Counted from the first letter of the stretch, positions 1 through 8,866 are shown. The stretch: DNA of 64,000 nucleotides from Prochlorococcus sp. AG-418-G23 (GCA_003214195.1 QCLY01000001.1:1-64000); one strand, 5' to 3'. Translations and numbers: made by a program. The notes: generated by a model not told the origin, from the letters alone.

Positions 1-62
1 AAAGAAGTACTATAAAAAACTAAAGATAATTAAAAAAAAAAATTGAACATATATTACTACTA

Positions 63-296
63 TTAAAATTCAATTTTTTCATTTGGCGTAAATACTGAGC
101 AATATTTTCTTACTAAATCCTTTGGCTGATTAGAAGATGAATTCTTTAATTTTAATTTTTCTATAGTCTCATCAGCATTAATCTCACCAAGTCGATATCT
201 TGCACAGGTATCCAATACTTTAAACATTTTTGTGGTGACGGCCTCGGCTGGATAAATTAGAAAAATTAGATAAAAAACAACAAATAAGTACTTCAT
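63..296 (-). CDS. small putative secreted protein
   Basis: 77 aa ORF with an N-terminal signal-like hydrophobic segment and two Cys; no family recognised. Confidence 0.5.
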   Translation of the reverse strand: MKYLFVVFYLIFLIYPAEAVTTKMFKVLDTCARYRLGEINADETIEKLKLKNSSSNQPKDLVRKYCSVFTPNEKIEF

Positions 297-462
297 TTTT
301 TTATTTGGAAATTTGATATTTAGTGATTAGATTTAATAATTAGGAAGAAAAATAGTTTAAAAAATTTTAGTAGGGAAATCTAATTTGACTTGAGTTTATA
401 ATTTCTCTAAAACAATAATAAAAGAAATTGAGATAAAATAAGTGATAGTAAAAATTATCTCC

Positions 463-606
463 GTGAAAATAAGAAAATTAATTGAAAAACACAAAACTTT
501 TATAAATTGGTATAAAAAAAAATTAAATTTGAGTGATTATCAATTACTTTGGCTAGTTTTCTTTAAAGGGGTATTTATAACAATGACAATTTTCAAAATT
601 TTTTAA
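463..606 (+). CDS. small hypothetical protein (47 aa, GTG start)
   Basis: Manual translation VKIRKLIEKHKTFINWYKKKLNLSDYQLLWLVFFKGVFITMTIFKIF*; basic N-terminus plus hydrophobic C-terminus; absent from the ORF track. Confidence 0.5.
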   Translation: MKIRKLIEKHKTFINWYKKKLNLSDYQLLWLVFFKGVFITMTIFKIF

Positions 607-696
607 TATTAATAAAGCTATTCCAAGAAAGATTTTTTAAAGTGATTTGACTATATTTAATAATATATTTCCACATAAATTAATTAGTTATCAGCC

Positions 697-987
697 ATGA
701 ATATTTTTGGTGTAGGTTTACCTGAAGTTACTGTAATACTGATCTTAGCTCTTTTAATTTTTGGTCCCAAAAAGCTTCCAGAATTAGGAAAACAGCTTGG
801 TAAAACTTTAAAAAGTCTTAAAAAAGCGTCGAATGAATTTCAAAATGAAATCGATCAAGTTATGAACGAAGAAGATAAAGAGGACTCTCCTAAATCTATA
901 GAAAGTAATCATACAAATGAAATTGATCAAGAAAAAACAGATTCAGAAGACAAGAATTTTTCAAATCAAGAAAAAAGCAATAACTAA
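697..987 (+). CDS. tatA: Sec-independent translocase protein TatA/TatE family
   Basis: N-terminal TM followed by FGPKKLPELGKQLGKTLKSLKKA, the TatA/B signature. Confidence 0.9.
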   Translation: MNIFGVGLPEVTVILILALLIFGPKKLPELGKQLGKTLKSLKKASNEFQNEIDQVMNEEDKEDSPKSIESNHTNEIDQEKTDSEDKNFSNQEKSNN

Positions 988-1384
988 TATCTTGTATAGG
1001 CCCATAACCCCCATTGAAGAATTTGAGAGAGCATTAGATAAAGCAGCTCTTACTAAAGAAGAATATGAATTAATAGACTATATCCGCTATACAAGCGTTT
1101 TTACACAACTAAGTCTTACTAGAGATTTAAAAAGGCCATCAAAGCCTCCTCTTTTATCAGTTCTATGTCAAATTTGCAGAAAGATTGGTTCAGAGATGCC
1201 AGATCATTTCAAAAAAGTAATTGAGTGGTCAATTGAAATTAGTGATCACGATACAAAATGGGATGCTCATTTAATTTGCGCAGAAGCATTAAATATAGAC
1301 AAAATCCCATTAAGTCCTATTCATGGAACAACTTTATTTGATGTGCTTGTTGTACACAAAGAATTATTTCTTGGATTTAATTGA
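917..1384 (+). CDS. conserved hypothetical protein
   Basis: 155 aa ORF overlapping the tatA 3' end; the true start is probably downstream (for example a TTG near 990). Confidence 0.6.
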   Translation: MKLIKKKQIQKTRIFQIKKKAITNILYRPITPIEEFERALDKAALTKEEYELIDYIRYTSVFTQLSLTRDLKRPSKPPLLSVLCQICRKIGSEMPDHFKKVIEWSIEISDHDTKWDAHLICAEALNIDKIPLSPIHGTTLFDVLVVHKELFLGFN

Positions 1385-1400
1385 ATTAAGTTTGATTAAA

Positions 1401-1718
1401 TTAATCATCTACAGGCACAGAATCGGTATCTATAACCTCCGAATCATCATACTTATTTGTTTTTTTTTCAATCCAATTATTAATATAACTAACTAAAGGC
1501 AATGATCCTCTAAAAATAAATATAGAAGTAGGCAAAGCGCTTAATAAACCTACTACAGGACTTTTGAAAAGTAATCTTCCAGCTTTAATGTTAAATAAAA
1601 TAATAAGCGCTGATGGAATTATAACTTTGACTACTGTTTTGATCGCCTCAAGCCATCCAACACGATATATCCACCATATTAAAATTATGCCAACTATATA
1701 GAGGAATAGGTAAGTCAT
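1401..1718 (-). CDS. hypothetical membrane protein
   Basis: 105 aa with multiple hydrophobic segments and an acidic tail. Confidence 0.6.
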   Translation of the reverse strand: MTYLFLYIVGIILIWWIYRVGWLEAIKTVVKVIIPSALIILFNIKAGRLLFKSPVVGLLSALPTSIFIFRGSLPLVSYINNWIEKKTNKYDDSEVIDTDSVPVDD

Positions 1719-1805
1719 AAAAATAGTATAATGATTATCTATTTATCTTGTTCTTACTAAGAAAAAGATTTTTATAAATTTTTTAACATCAATCAAATTA
1801 CAGTA

Positions 1806-2021
1806 ATGAGTTTTTCTGAGATAAGAAAATTTTTAATTAAGATGCAATCTGATGAAGAGTTAAAAAAGCAAGTTACTACATCCTCTACAGCAGATGATGT
1901 AGCCCTGATAGGTCAACGCTTAGGTTATGACTTTTCAGGAGATGATCTATTAAGATTTAATGGACAAAAAGTTGATAAAGTTACTGTAAGAAAGGTAGAT
2001 CATCCAGGAGAATACCACTAA
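1806..2021 (+). CDS. Nif11-like domain protein
   Basis: MSFSEIRKFLIKMQSDEELKKQVTTSSTADDVALIGQRLGYDFSGDDLL matches the Nif11/N11P pattern. Confidence 0.75.
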   Translation: MSFSEIRKFLIKMQSDEELKKQVTTSSTADDVALIGQRLGYDFSGDDLLRFNGQKVDKVTVRKVDHPGEYH

Positions 2022-2022
2022 A

Positions 2023-2508
2023 TTAAGACTTAACCCATATTGCAATCCCTCCGCCTCTGCCTCGAGCACATAACCAATTATCTTTAGTGCTAATTCCTAT
2101 AAGTGAGAAAAAAGGCATTTTTTTATCTTCAGGTTTTTTTAAGCCCTTATTAAATATTTGAAAACTACTAATACTAATTTTCAATTCTTCAAAATAAAAA
2201 GATAATAGAGGTCTAAGCCCTTTTAATTCTGCACTGCCTGAAAAGGTAATATTTAATAATCCGAAATTAATTGAATTTTTTATCTCATAATTTATTTGAT
2301 CCTTTTTATTTTTACTTGTTAATTCAAGTTTTGCCGACAATACTTGGAGAATCGAACTAGGTATATTTTTGATTTCACCTGAATCCTTTCCCCATACATA
2401 CTTAAACTTCCATATTCCTAGCAATTCGTCATATACAATTCCGCTACCATTTTTTTGAGAATTTTTTTCTAAAAGTTTTATCTTTTTGATATCGGGGTAG
2501 TCTTTCAT
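2023..2508 (-). CDS. conserved cyanobacterial protein, possibly PAP/fibrillin-like
   Basis: 161 aa; the central LLGIWKFKYVWGKDSG and the C-terminal arrangement resemble fibrillin-like proteins, weakly. Confidence 0.5.
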   Translation of the reverse strand: MKDYPDIKKIKLLEKNSQKNGSGIVYDELLGIWKFKYVWGKDSGEIKNIPSSILQVLSAKLELTSKNKKDQINYEIKNSINFGLLNITFSGSAELKGLRPLLSFYFEELKISISSFQIFNKGLKKPEDKKMPFFSLIGISTKDNWLCARGRGGGIAIWVKS

Positions 2509-2678
2509 AATAGATTTTAATCTAAGAATTAAATACTAAGATAACTTCAAAAAAGTTCATAATTACTTAAATCCGTCCAAAAGATTTCTTTGTTTCAATA
2601 TATTTCTAAAAAAATAATTTTTTGGCACACATAAGGAACATGATCTCGTTATTATGTTTACATAAGTTAACTAATCTA

Positions 2679-2789
2679 ATGGATTTCATTTCTAAAAGCC
2701 AAGGATACATACCTCTAAAAGCAGTTCCTTACATATTTTTCTTAGCTGTTGTATTAAGTATTACAACCTCAACTAATACAATCGTATAA
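2679..2789 (+). CDS. small hypothetical membrane protein (36 aa)
   Basis: MDFISKSQGYIPLKAVPYIFFLAVVLSITTSTNTIV*; single TM-like segment; below the ORF-track cutoff. Confidence 0.45.
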   Translation: MDFISKSQGYIPLKAVPYIFFLAVVLSITTSTNTIV

Positions 2790-2827
2790 AGCTAATTTGC
2801 ATATAAGCAGAGAATAATCAATATTTA

Positions 2828-4357
2828 ATGAATAATTATGATGTAGTAATAGTGGGTAGTGGTATTGGTGGATTATGTTGTGGATCAATTTTAGCTTTAT
2901 CAGGAAAAAGAGTTCTTATCTGCGAAGCACATACCAAGCCTGGAGGAGTTGCTCACAGTTTCAAAAGAAAAGGTTACACTTTCGAATCAGGCCCCTCATT
3001 GTGGAGCGGAATAGGTAAGTGGCCGACAACTAATCCCTTAGGACAAATACTTAAATTACTTGATGAAGAAGTTGAACTATTGCAATACAAAGGGTGGCAA
3101 GTAATTGTGCCAGAAGGTAATTTTAATCTTGATGTTGGAGAAGAACCCTTTAAACAAAAAATAAAAACTTTAAGAGGTGATCAATCTGTTAAAGAATGGG
3201 AATCATTTATTTCAGGAATAAAACCTCTTAGCCAAATAATAAATGAAATCCCTTTACTCTCATTTTCTCCCGAATCAATAAATTTCTTAGATCTAATAAA
3301 TTTAACCTCAAAATTTTTACCTAATATCAAACATATACCAAAAATTAATAAGGGTTTTGGGAATTTAGTGAATAATCATCTAAAGGATCCTTTTCTCAAA
3401 AATTGGGTTGATTTATTGAGCTTTTTGATAAGTGGTATGTCAATGAATGATACAAATACAGCTGCAATGGCTACTTTATTTAACGAATGGTTTGAACCTA
3501 ATGCATACCTTGAATACCCTAAAGGAGGTAGTGAATCCATTGTAAAAGCCTTAATTAATGGATTTAAAAAAAATGGAGGAGAATTAATTCTCTCTTCGAG
3601 AGTAAAGTCAATCAACTTCAATAAAAATTTAGCGTCAGGCATAACTCTAAATAACGGTACAAGTTATAGTTGTGAATTTGTTGTCACGAATACTGATGTT
3701 TGGAATTTAAAAAAGTTAATTCCAAATGAAATTTCAAAAAAATGGAAGACAAAAGTTTTGAACCCCAATAAATGCGATTCTTTCCTTCATATACATCTAG
3801 GTTTTCATGCTGATGGTCTTGAAGATTTGCCAATACATGCGATACATGTTGATGAGTGGGAAAAAGGTATAACTGCAGAAAGAAATATAGCTGTATTTTC
3901 AATACCATCTGTTTTAGATAAAAATATGGCCCCTAAAGGGAAACATGTTCTTCATGGATATACACCCGCAAATGAGCCTTGGGAAATTTGGGAAAACCTA
4001 AATCCAAAGGAATTAGCATATAGAAATTTGAAAGAAGATAGATGTTCGATATTCCTTAATGCAGTACGAAAATTCATCCCTGACATAGATGAAAGGGTTG
4101 ATTTAAAGATGCTAGGAAGCCCAATAACTCATAAAAAATTTACCAATACCCATTGCGGCAGTTATGGCCCTGCATTATCTGCAGCAAAAGGTCTTTTTCC
4201 AGGCTGCAAAACTCCAGTGAAAAATTTATTTACTTGCGGTGCAAGTACATTTCCTGGTATTGGAATTCCTGCTGTTTCAGCAAGCGGTGCTTACGCAGCT
4301 GAAAAAATTATCGGTAAAAAAGAATTTAAAACTCTTCTTAAAAAAATAAATTTATGA
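2828..4357 (+). CDS. FAD-dependent oxidoreductase, CrtH/phytoene dehydrogenase-related (carotenoid isomerase-like)
   Basis: N-terminal DVVIVGSGIGGLCCGSILALSGKRVLICEAHTKPGG Rossmann motif and C-terminal CGASTFPGIGIPAVSASGAYAAEKI. Confidence 0.8.
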   Translation: MNNYDVVIVGSGIGGLCCGSILALSGKRVLICEAHTKPGGVAHSFKRKGYTFESGPSLWSGIGKWPTTNPLGQILKLLDEEVELLQYKGWQVIVPEGNFNLDVGEEPFKQKIKTLRGDQSVKEWESFISGIKPLSQIINEIPLLSFSPESINFLDLINLTSKFLPNIKHIPKINKGFGNLVNNHLKDPFLKNWVDLLSFLISGMSMNDTNTAAMATLFNEWFEPNAYLEYPKGGSESIVKALINGFKKNGGELILSSRVKSINFNKNLASGITLNNGTSYSCEFVVTNTDVWNLKKLIPNEISKKWKTKVLNPNKCDSFLHIHLGFHADGLEDLPIHAIHVDEWEKGITAERNIAVFSIPSVLDKNMAPKGKHVLHGYTPANEPWEIWENLNPKELAYRNLKEDRCSIFLNAVRKFIPDIDERVDLKMLGSPITHKKFTNTHCGSYGPALSAAKGLFPGCKTPVKNLFTCGASTFPGIGIPAVSASGAYAAEKIIGKKEFKTLLKKINL

Positions 4358-4475
4358 ATCCTGTTCTTTTTTTATAACTCTACAAATACTTAGTTAAGAA
4401 ATAAGAATAAAGAAAGCAAAAACGTTCAACAATGATAATCTTTATCTGAACATAAACTTAACTTATAGCTCTTAT

Positions 4476-4679
4476 ATGTTTTTCTTATCAATTCCTCAAG
4501 CCTGGCATTTAGTTGGTACTTGGTCAGAACAACTTCCAAGCGAGTCAAATCTTATAGGAATGGGCCAAACAGAATTAATGATGACTTTACATTCAATATT
4601 TGTTCCTCTCTTACTTGTAATTTCATATTACCTATTCAATCGACTTAATAAAAACGAATCAAAGAAAATTAAAGGATAA
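4476..4679 (+). CDS. small hypothetical membrane protein
   Basis: 67 aa ORF with one clear TM segment. Confidence 0.5.
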   Translation: MFFLSIPQAWHLVGTWSEQLPSESNLIGMGQTELMMTLHSIFVPLLLVISYYLFNRLNKNESKKIKG

Positions 4680-4692
4680 TCTTTTTTAAAGT

Positions 4693-4983
4693 TTATTTAG
4701 CTGAACTTCTTCTAACTACTTTTCTGCCTGTGGAAGTATCAACTCCGTCTGAGTCCTTGATTTGTGTATTAGCTTCAACATTATCAACATCACTCTTATC
4801 CATTTCTGCGCAAACACCTACTACCATGGCAGCCTGCATTTGGTCTGGCAAGTCGCCAATAGTTAGTAAAGCTTTTAAAACTAATTGAAGTCGAGTTTGC
4901 CGATCAATATCTGGTCTTAATTTTTTTACCGTTTTCCAAAGTTCTTGGGTAACTTCCTTTAAAAGTTCTCGATCTACAGCCAA
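4693..4983 (-). CDS. conserved picocyanobacterial hypothetical protein
   Basis: 96 aa ORF, helical N-terminal domain with charged tail. Confidence 0.65.
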   Translation of the reverse strand: MAVDRELLKEVTQELWKTVKKLRPDIDRQTRLQLVLKALLTIGDLPDQMQAAMVVGVCAEMDKSDVDNVEANTQIKDSDGVDTSTGRKVVRRSSAK

Positions 4984-5073
4984 ATTAAATCCTTCTTGTA
5001 TTTATACTAATCTACCAAAAAATTGGATCTCTTAAAGTAATATTCAATAAAAAAATTGTTAGTTGATATTTTT

Positions 5074-5334
5074 CTATCCGAATACGAGTTGCATTTGTTG
5101 ATGCAATTCATTTTTCTCTTGCAAAAGTTCATCATTTGCAATCTTTTTTAAATTAAAAGTTCTATAAAATTTTTTTTGAAACTTTATTGGAGAATTTTCA
5201 TACTTTGCACTTTTGCTTACTAGAGAATTCCACTCCTTTGAATTAAAAGGGGCATAAGGAGAAGATGAAATCACTTTCATGTCTAAATAGTAAATCTGTA
5301 CTAATAATAGTACAGATTTACTATAACGCAACAA
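5074..5334 (-). CDS. hypothetical protein
   Basis: 86 aa ORF; the start is probably the internal Met of MKVISSSPYAPFNSKEW. Confidence 0.45.
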   Translation of the reverse strand: MLRYSKSVLLLVQIYYLDMKVISSSPYAPFNSKEWNSLVSKSAKYENSPIKFQKKFYRTFNLKKIANDELLQEKNELHQQMQLVFG

Positions 5335-5579
5335 CTCTGTTCTATTATTTTATTTTCAAGGTATCTTTGAAAGTAGATTGATTTTTTTTATCTTATTTGT
5401 AAGATTTATAAGTTTCATAAATGAATAAATGTATAATTTATAACTTATTGATGCTTTTTTTAAGTGTTTTAAGACTTTCCTTGCTAAAAACCCTCTAAAA
5501 TAGTGAATTTGTTGAAATTAACATTGACAAGATATTTTTAATAATCCTTCCTATAAAAAATTAAATGAATTGATCGAAA

Positions 5580-5888
5580 ATGCTTCTTAGTAACCAAAAA
5601 AGACTAAAGATCCAAGGAATAATAAAAAGAATTGCTCAAGATAAATCAATTACATTAGAAGAAAGGATATATGTTGAGAAATTTGCAAACCATAATTCTA
5701 CAATTTCTCTTTGGCTAAAAAAAGCTAACAGCTTTAGAAGAAATGGCATAAAAAATGATGGGGGAATTGATAACCTCTTACAATCATTTGGGATAGATGG
5801 GCTAGATAAAGAAAATCATTTCAACCCAAACGAAGATGATATATCTGATTGGTTTGGAGGTGCTCCTGGTTGGCTAAGGAGAAGTTAG
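5580..5888 (+). CDS. conserved hypothetical protein
   Basis: 102 aa ORF with C-terminal DDISDWFGGAPGWLRRS. Confidence 0.6.
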   Translation: MLLSNQKRLKIQGIIKRIAQDKSITLEERIYVEKFANHNSTISLWLKKANSFRRNGIKNDGGIDNLLQSFGIDGLDKENHFNPNEDDISDWFGGAPGWLRRS

Positions 5889-5900
5889 ATTATTAACTAT

Positions 5901-6014
5901 TCAACTTATCCAAGCTGTCTTACACAAATATATACTCATAAAAAATATAAATACCCAGAAAACCCATGGTATAAATTTAATCGGAACTAAATATTTTTTT
6001 GAAAATGTTTTCAT
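5901..6014 (-). CDS. small hypothetical membrane protein (37 aa)
   Basis: MKTFSKKYLVPIKFIPWVFWVFIFFMSIYLCKTAWIS*; TM segment; manual translation. Confidence 0.45.
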   Translation of the reverse strand: MKTFSKKYLVPIKFIPWVFWVFIFFMSIYLCKTAWIS

Positions 6015-6161
6015 ATATATTTTTCTTTTAGATTATTTCTTTCTTACCGTTTTTGAGAATAGGTTTAATTGCTCTATTTACAGATCCAACAACATTTGAA
6101 TACTAAAAGATATTAAATCACTTTTAGAAGATAAAAATTAATCAGCCCTAATCATCAAAAA

Positions 6162-6308
6162 CTAAGCAACATTATTTTCAATTTTCACTGTAAAATTTAC
6201 TATTTTTGCCTCATCATGGTCATCATCTGAATCATTCCAATATTTTATTAGTCTTTCTAATTCATCAATCCTCTTTTTCGCATTTGCAATTTTTTCAGTG
6301 GTTTTCAT
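6162..6308 (-). CDS. small hypothetical coiled-coil-like protein (48 aa)
   Basis: MKTTEKIANAKKRIDELERLIKYWNDSDDDHDEAKIVNFTVKIENNVA*; manual translation. Confidence 0.5.
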   Translation of the reverse strand: MKTTEKIANAKKRIDELERLIKYWNDSDDDHDEAKIVNFTVKIENNVA

Positions 6309-6463
6309 ATAAAATTTTAATCTATCCAATTAATGCATGAAAAAAAAATATTTCAATAGAGGTCACAATTTTTGGAGCGTAGATATTAATTTTTAGTTAA
6401 TAACTTGAATATACTGTAGACCTTGAGCGGCTAAGTAATTATACTTAAAGAAAAAGGAAATTT

Positions 6464-6973
6464 ATGAAGAAATTAAATTCTTTTATTTTGAATAACACTG
6501 TCAAATTCTTGGACTTCATATACTACGGTAGATCTTTACAAAGATTTTGGGTTTTAGAAGTAATAGCTAGATCACCTTATTTTGCATTTCTTTCAGTTCT
6601 TCATTTTAAAGAATCCTTAGGGATTAAAAATGAAAAAACAATGATTTTAATGAAAGAACATTTTTATCAAGCTGTTAACGAAACTGAGCATCTTAAAGAA
6701 ATGGAGAAAAGAGGAGGAGATAGGTTCTGGATTGATAGATTCTTTGCGAGACACCTTGTGCTTGTTTACTACTGGATCATGGTTTTTTATTATTTCTTCT
6801 CTCCAGCTAATGCATATGATATCAACATAAAAATTGAAGAACATGCATTTGAAACTTATTCCAAATATTTAAACGACAATCCAAATGATCAAAAAATAAA
6901 AGAAATCGCTCAAGATGAATTAAATCATGTCCAAGAACTTAACGAAGCTTTGTCAATGCTTACTAAAGTTTAG
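6464..6973 (+). CDS. alternative oxidase / plastoquinol terminal oxidase (PTOX)-type di-iron oxidase
   Basis: NETEHLKEM, EEHAFETYSKYL and DELNHVQELNEAL carry the Glu/His di-iron ligand pattern of AOX/PTOX. Confidence 0.85.
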   Translation: MKKLNSFILNNTVKFLDFIYYGRSLQRFWVLEVIARSPYFAFLSVLHFKESLGIKNEKTMILMKEHFYQAVNETEHLKEMEKRGGDRFWIDRFFARHLVLVYYWIMVFYYFFSPANAYDINIKIEEHAFETYSKYLNDNPNDQKIKEIAQDELNHVQELNEALSMLTKV

Positions 6974-7404
6974 ATGAGCGCTGAAACATCTATAAGCAAT
7001 ATTGAGATAATTACCGCAGAAGATATTAATCCTAGGGTAATCATCAATGAAACATAACCTTGTTTTCTAGGTAATTTATAAAAAGATAATCCTATTATAG
7101 ATACCATTATTAATGAGAAAAAAATTATTATTTTCTCATTCACTAAATTGAGATGTATTACTAAATTTGTTTCTTCAAAAAATTTAAGGAATTCAGATAA
7201 AACTAATTCTTTTTCTATTTTCTGAAAATAGTCAATTGAGCTTATTAAAGCAGAACTTAATATAGATAATGCAAGAAGCACCGTGACTGGTTTTGTTAAC
7301 CTATTTAGTGTTCTGTTAAAACTTACCAATAAAGTAAAAATAAATAAAGTCGTTACTAGAGGTATTAAAGGTATAAGAATTGTTGGATTTATGAGATCCC
7401 CCAC
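6970..7404 (-). CDS. hypothetical membrane protein with weak resemblance to an NdhF/MrpA-type N-terminus
   Basis: 144 aa, four or more hydrophobic helices; opens MGDLINPTILIPLIPLVTTLF; convergent with PTOX and overlapping its stop. Confidence 0.5.
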   Translation of the reverse strand: MGDLINPTILIPLIPLVTTLFIFTLLVSFNRTLNRLTKPVTVLLALSILSSALISSIDYFQKIEKELVLSEFLKFFEETNLVIHLNLVNEKIIIFFSLIMVSIIGLSFYKLPRKQGYVSLMITLGLISSAVIISILLIDVSALI

Positions 7405-7550
7405 GGGAATAATATGTATCTAACTTAAAATTTTATATTATTTCGACGCCTTATTTTATTCAGTAAGATTTTTCAAATCTAAAATGTAATTAGTACCTAT
7501 TGCATTATGTGTAAATTGATACCAAAATTCAAATAGTATTGACAAATAAA

Positions 7551-7652
7551 ATGTTAGCCATTTCTGAAATTATTATTGCAAGTTCAATCTTCCTAGGGAT
7601 TGTATATTGGGAAGTTAAATTCTTATACGCCAAAACTACAGTAGCAAAATAA
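7551..7652 (+). CDS. small membrane protein (33 aa)
   Basis: MLAISEIIIASSIFLGIVYWEVKFLYAKTTVAK*; one TM segment; manual translation. Confidence 0.45.
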   Translation: MLAISEIIIASSIFLGIVYWEVKFLYAKTTVAK

Positions 7653-7767
7653 TTTTCTAAAAAAAGCAAACTTAAAAAAGTAGAAAATTTAAATAAAATT
7701 TAATAATTTAAGTTGTCAAAAAAAGCTCTGAATATGAGAGAATAAACACAAATATTCAAGTCTTCTA

Positions 7768-7905
7768 ATGAGCGAAGTCCAAAATCCTAATACTAACTCA
7801 ACTCAGCAGCAACAACAGCAACAGCAACAATCCTATTCAGACAGCAAAATTAATTCCGCTGAGAGCGAAAAACTATATCTTGAGATGAAAGAGGCTTGGC
7901 TTTGA
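7768..7905 (+). CDS. small polyglutamine-containing protein (45 aa)
   Basis: MSEVQNPNTNSTQQQQQQQQQSYSDSKINSAESEKLYLEMKEAWL*; nine consecutive Q from mixed CAA/CAG codons. Confidence 0.5.
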   Translation: MSEVQNPNTNSTQQQQQQQQQSYSDSKINSAESEKLYLEMKEAWL

Positions 7906-8027
7906 ATTTAATTAGTTTTTAAAATAATATTTCTATAAATTTAGTAAAATTTTTTTTTAATTTTGAAGTAACCAATACTTTTTTATTTACTATACCCACT
8001 AAATTTTGTTTAACTACAAAAATAAAT

Positions 8028-8162
8028 GTGTTGAGAAAACTAAAACAGTTAGAGAAATTTAACGGAAGACTCGCAATGGGAGGGTTGATATATTTAGTTT
8101 TTACAAAATTAGTTTCTAACCGTGCCGACATTTTAGACCAACTTAAATCTTATTTAATTTAA
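8028..8162 (+). CDS. high-light-inducible-protein (HLIP/CAB)-like small protein, probable GTG or TTG start
   Basis: (V/M)LRKLKQLEKFNGRLAMGGLIYLVFTKLVSNRADILDQLKSYLI*; contains ExFNGRLAMGGL, the chlorophyll-binding motif ExxNGRxAMxG; no upstream in-frame ATG. Confidence 0.6.
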   Translation: MLRKLKQLEKFNGRLAMGGLIYLVFTKLVSNRADILDQLKSYLI

Positions 8163-8178
8163 AAATGAATTGTAAATA

Positions 8179-8271
8179 TTATCCTGGAATATTTCTTTTT
8201 ATATAAGCGTCTTTTAAAGGTAAAATTAATCCCAATAATGTAGAAAATATAGCAATTTCAGTAGTTCCCAT
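8179..8271 (-). CDS. small hypothetical membrane protein (30 aa)
   Basis: MGTTEIAIFSTLLGLILPLKDAYIKRNIPG*; manual translation. Confidence 0.4.
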   Translation of the reverse strand: MGTTEIAIFSTLLGLILPLKDAYIKRNIPG

Positions 8272-8368
8272 TTGATTATTGAATTATCTCTAGTTTGAAA
8301 ATAAATTCAAAGTTCGCCAACAAAACCAATAACTTGCTATAGTACATTTATACTATTAGCTTGTTATT

Positions 8369-8620
8369 GTGAGCTCGGCAACTCCTGAGTTTCTTTTTGT
8401 TAGGCCTGGTGATTATGTAGTAATTAAAAATGAAGAAAATTGCGAGAATTCTAAAGAAAAGAATAAAAATTATTGGGTCGGTCAAGTCATCGACTGTATT
8501 GGAGGAGCTAGAAATCCAAATTCATGGACTTTGTTCCAAGTAGCCAATATTGATAATGGAGAGATCACTATAATCAACGCAGATATTGTAGAAAAAATTT
8601 TGAAACCTTCTGAAGGTTAA
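8369..8620 (+). CDS. DUF3104-like cyanobacterial protein (GTG start)
   Basis: FLFVRPGDYVVIKNEEN...YWVGQVIDCIGGARNPNSWTLFQVANIDNGEI. Confidence 0.65.
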   Translation: MSSATPEFLFVRPGDYVVIKNEENCENSKEKNKNYWVGQVIDCIGGARNPNSWTLFQVANIDNGEITIINADIVEKILKPSEG

Positions 8621-8758
8621 CCTTATTGATAGCAAGTACTTTCCAAAAATAATTTAAAAATTAAAATAATTATCTAGCTTTTTTAAGTTTAATTTCTCTT
8701 CAAATCAATAAACCAATAACAACAGCACACATATTCAGAATAAATGGGTCTAATAGCA

Positions 8759-8866
8759 TTAATAAAGTGAATAGCTATGTAAAAAGCAAAAATTATGATT
8801 TACCAATTTATAAAGAACACTAATATTCAAATATAATGTTATTTGTATCCATACAGAGTTAATCAA
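8759..8866 (-). CDS. tentative 35 aa ORF with TTG start and strong Shine-Dalgarno
   Basis: Minus strand AAGGAGGAGGCTATTG precedes MINSVWIQITLYLNISVLYKLVNHNFCFLHSYSLY*; no homology assigned. Confidence 0.2.
   Translation of the reverse strand: MINSVWIQITLYLNISVLYKLVNHNFCFLHSYSLY

Noticed and set aside
6040-6104. Possible plus-strand small ORF ...IISFLPFLRIGLIALFTDPTTFEY*
   Set aside because: No credible start codon or SD and no family recognised; could be a remnant.
7809-7840. CAG/CAA repeat as microsatellite or CRISPR-like repeat
   Set aside because: It is an in-frame polyglutamine codon run, with no spacer structure.
7919-8131. 70-aa minus-strand ORF
   Set aside because: Opposite strand carries the NGRLAM HLIP motif; the minus-strand protein lacks recognisable features.
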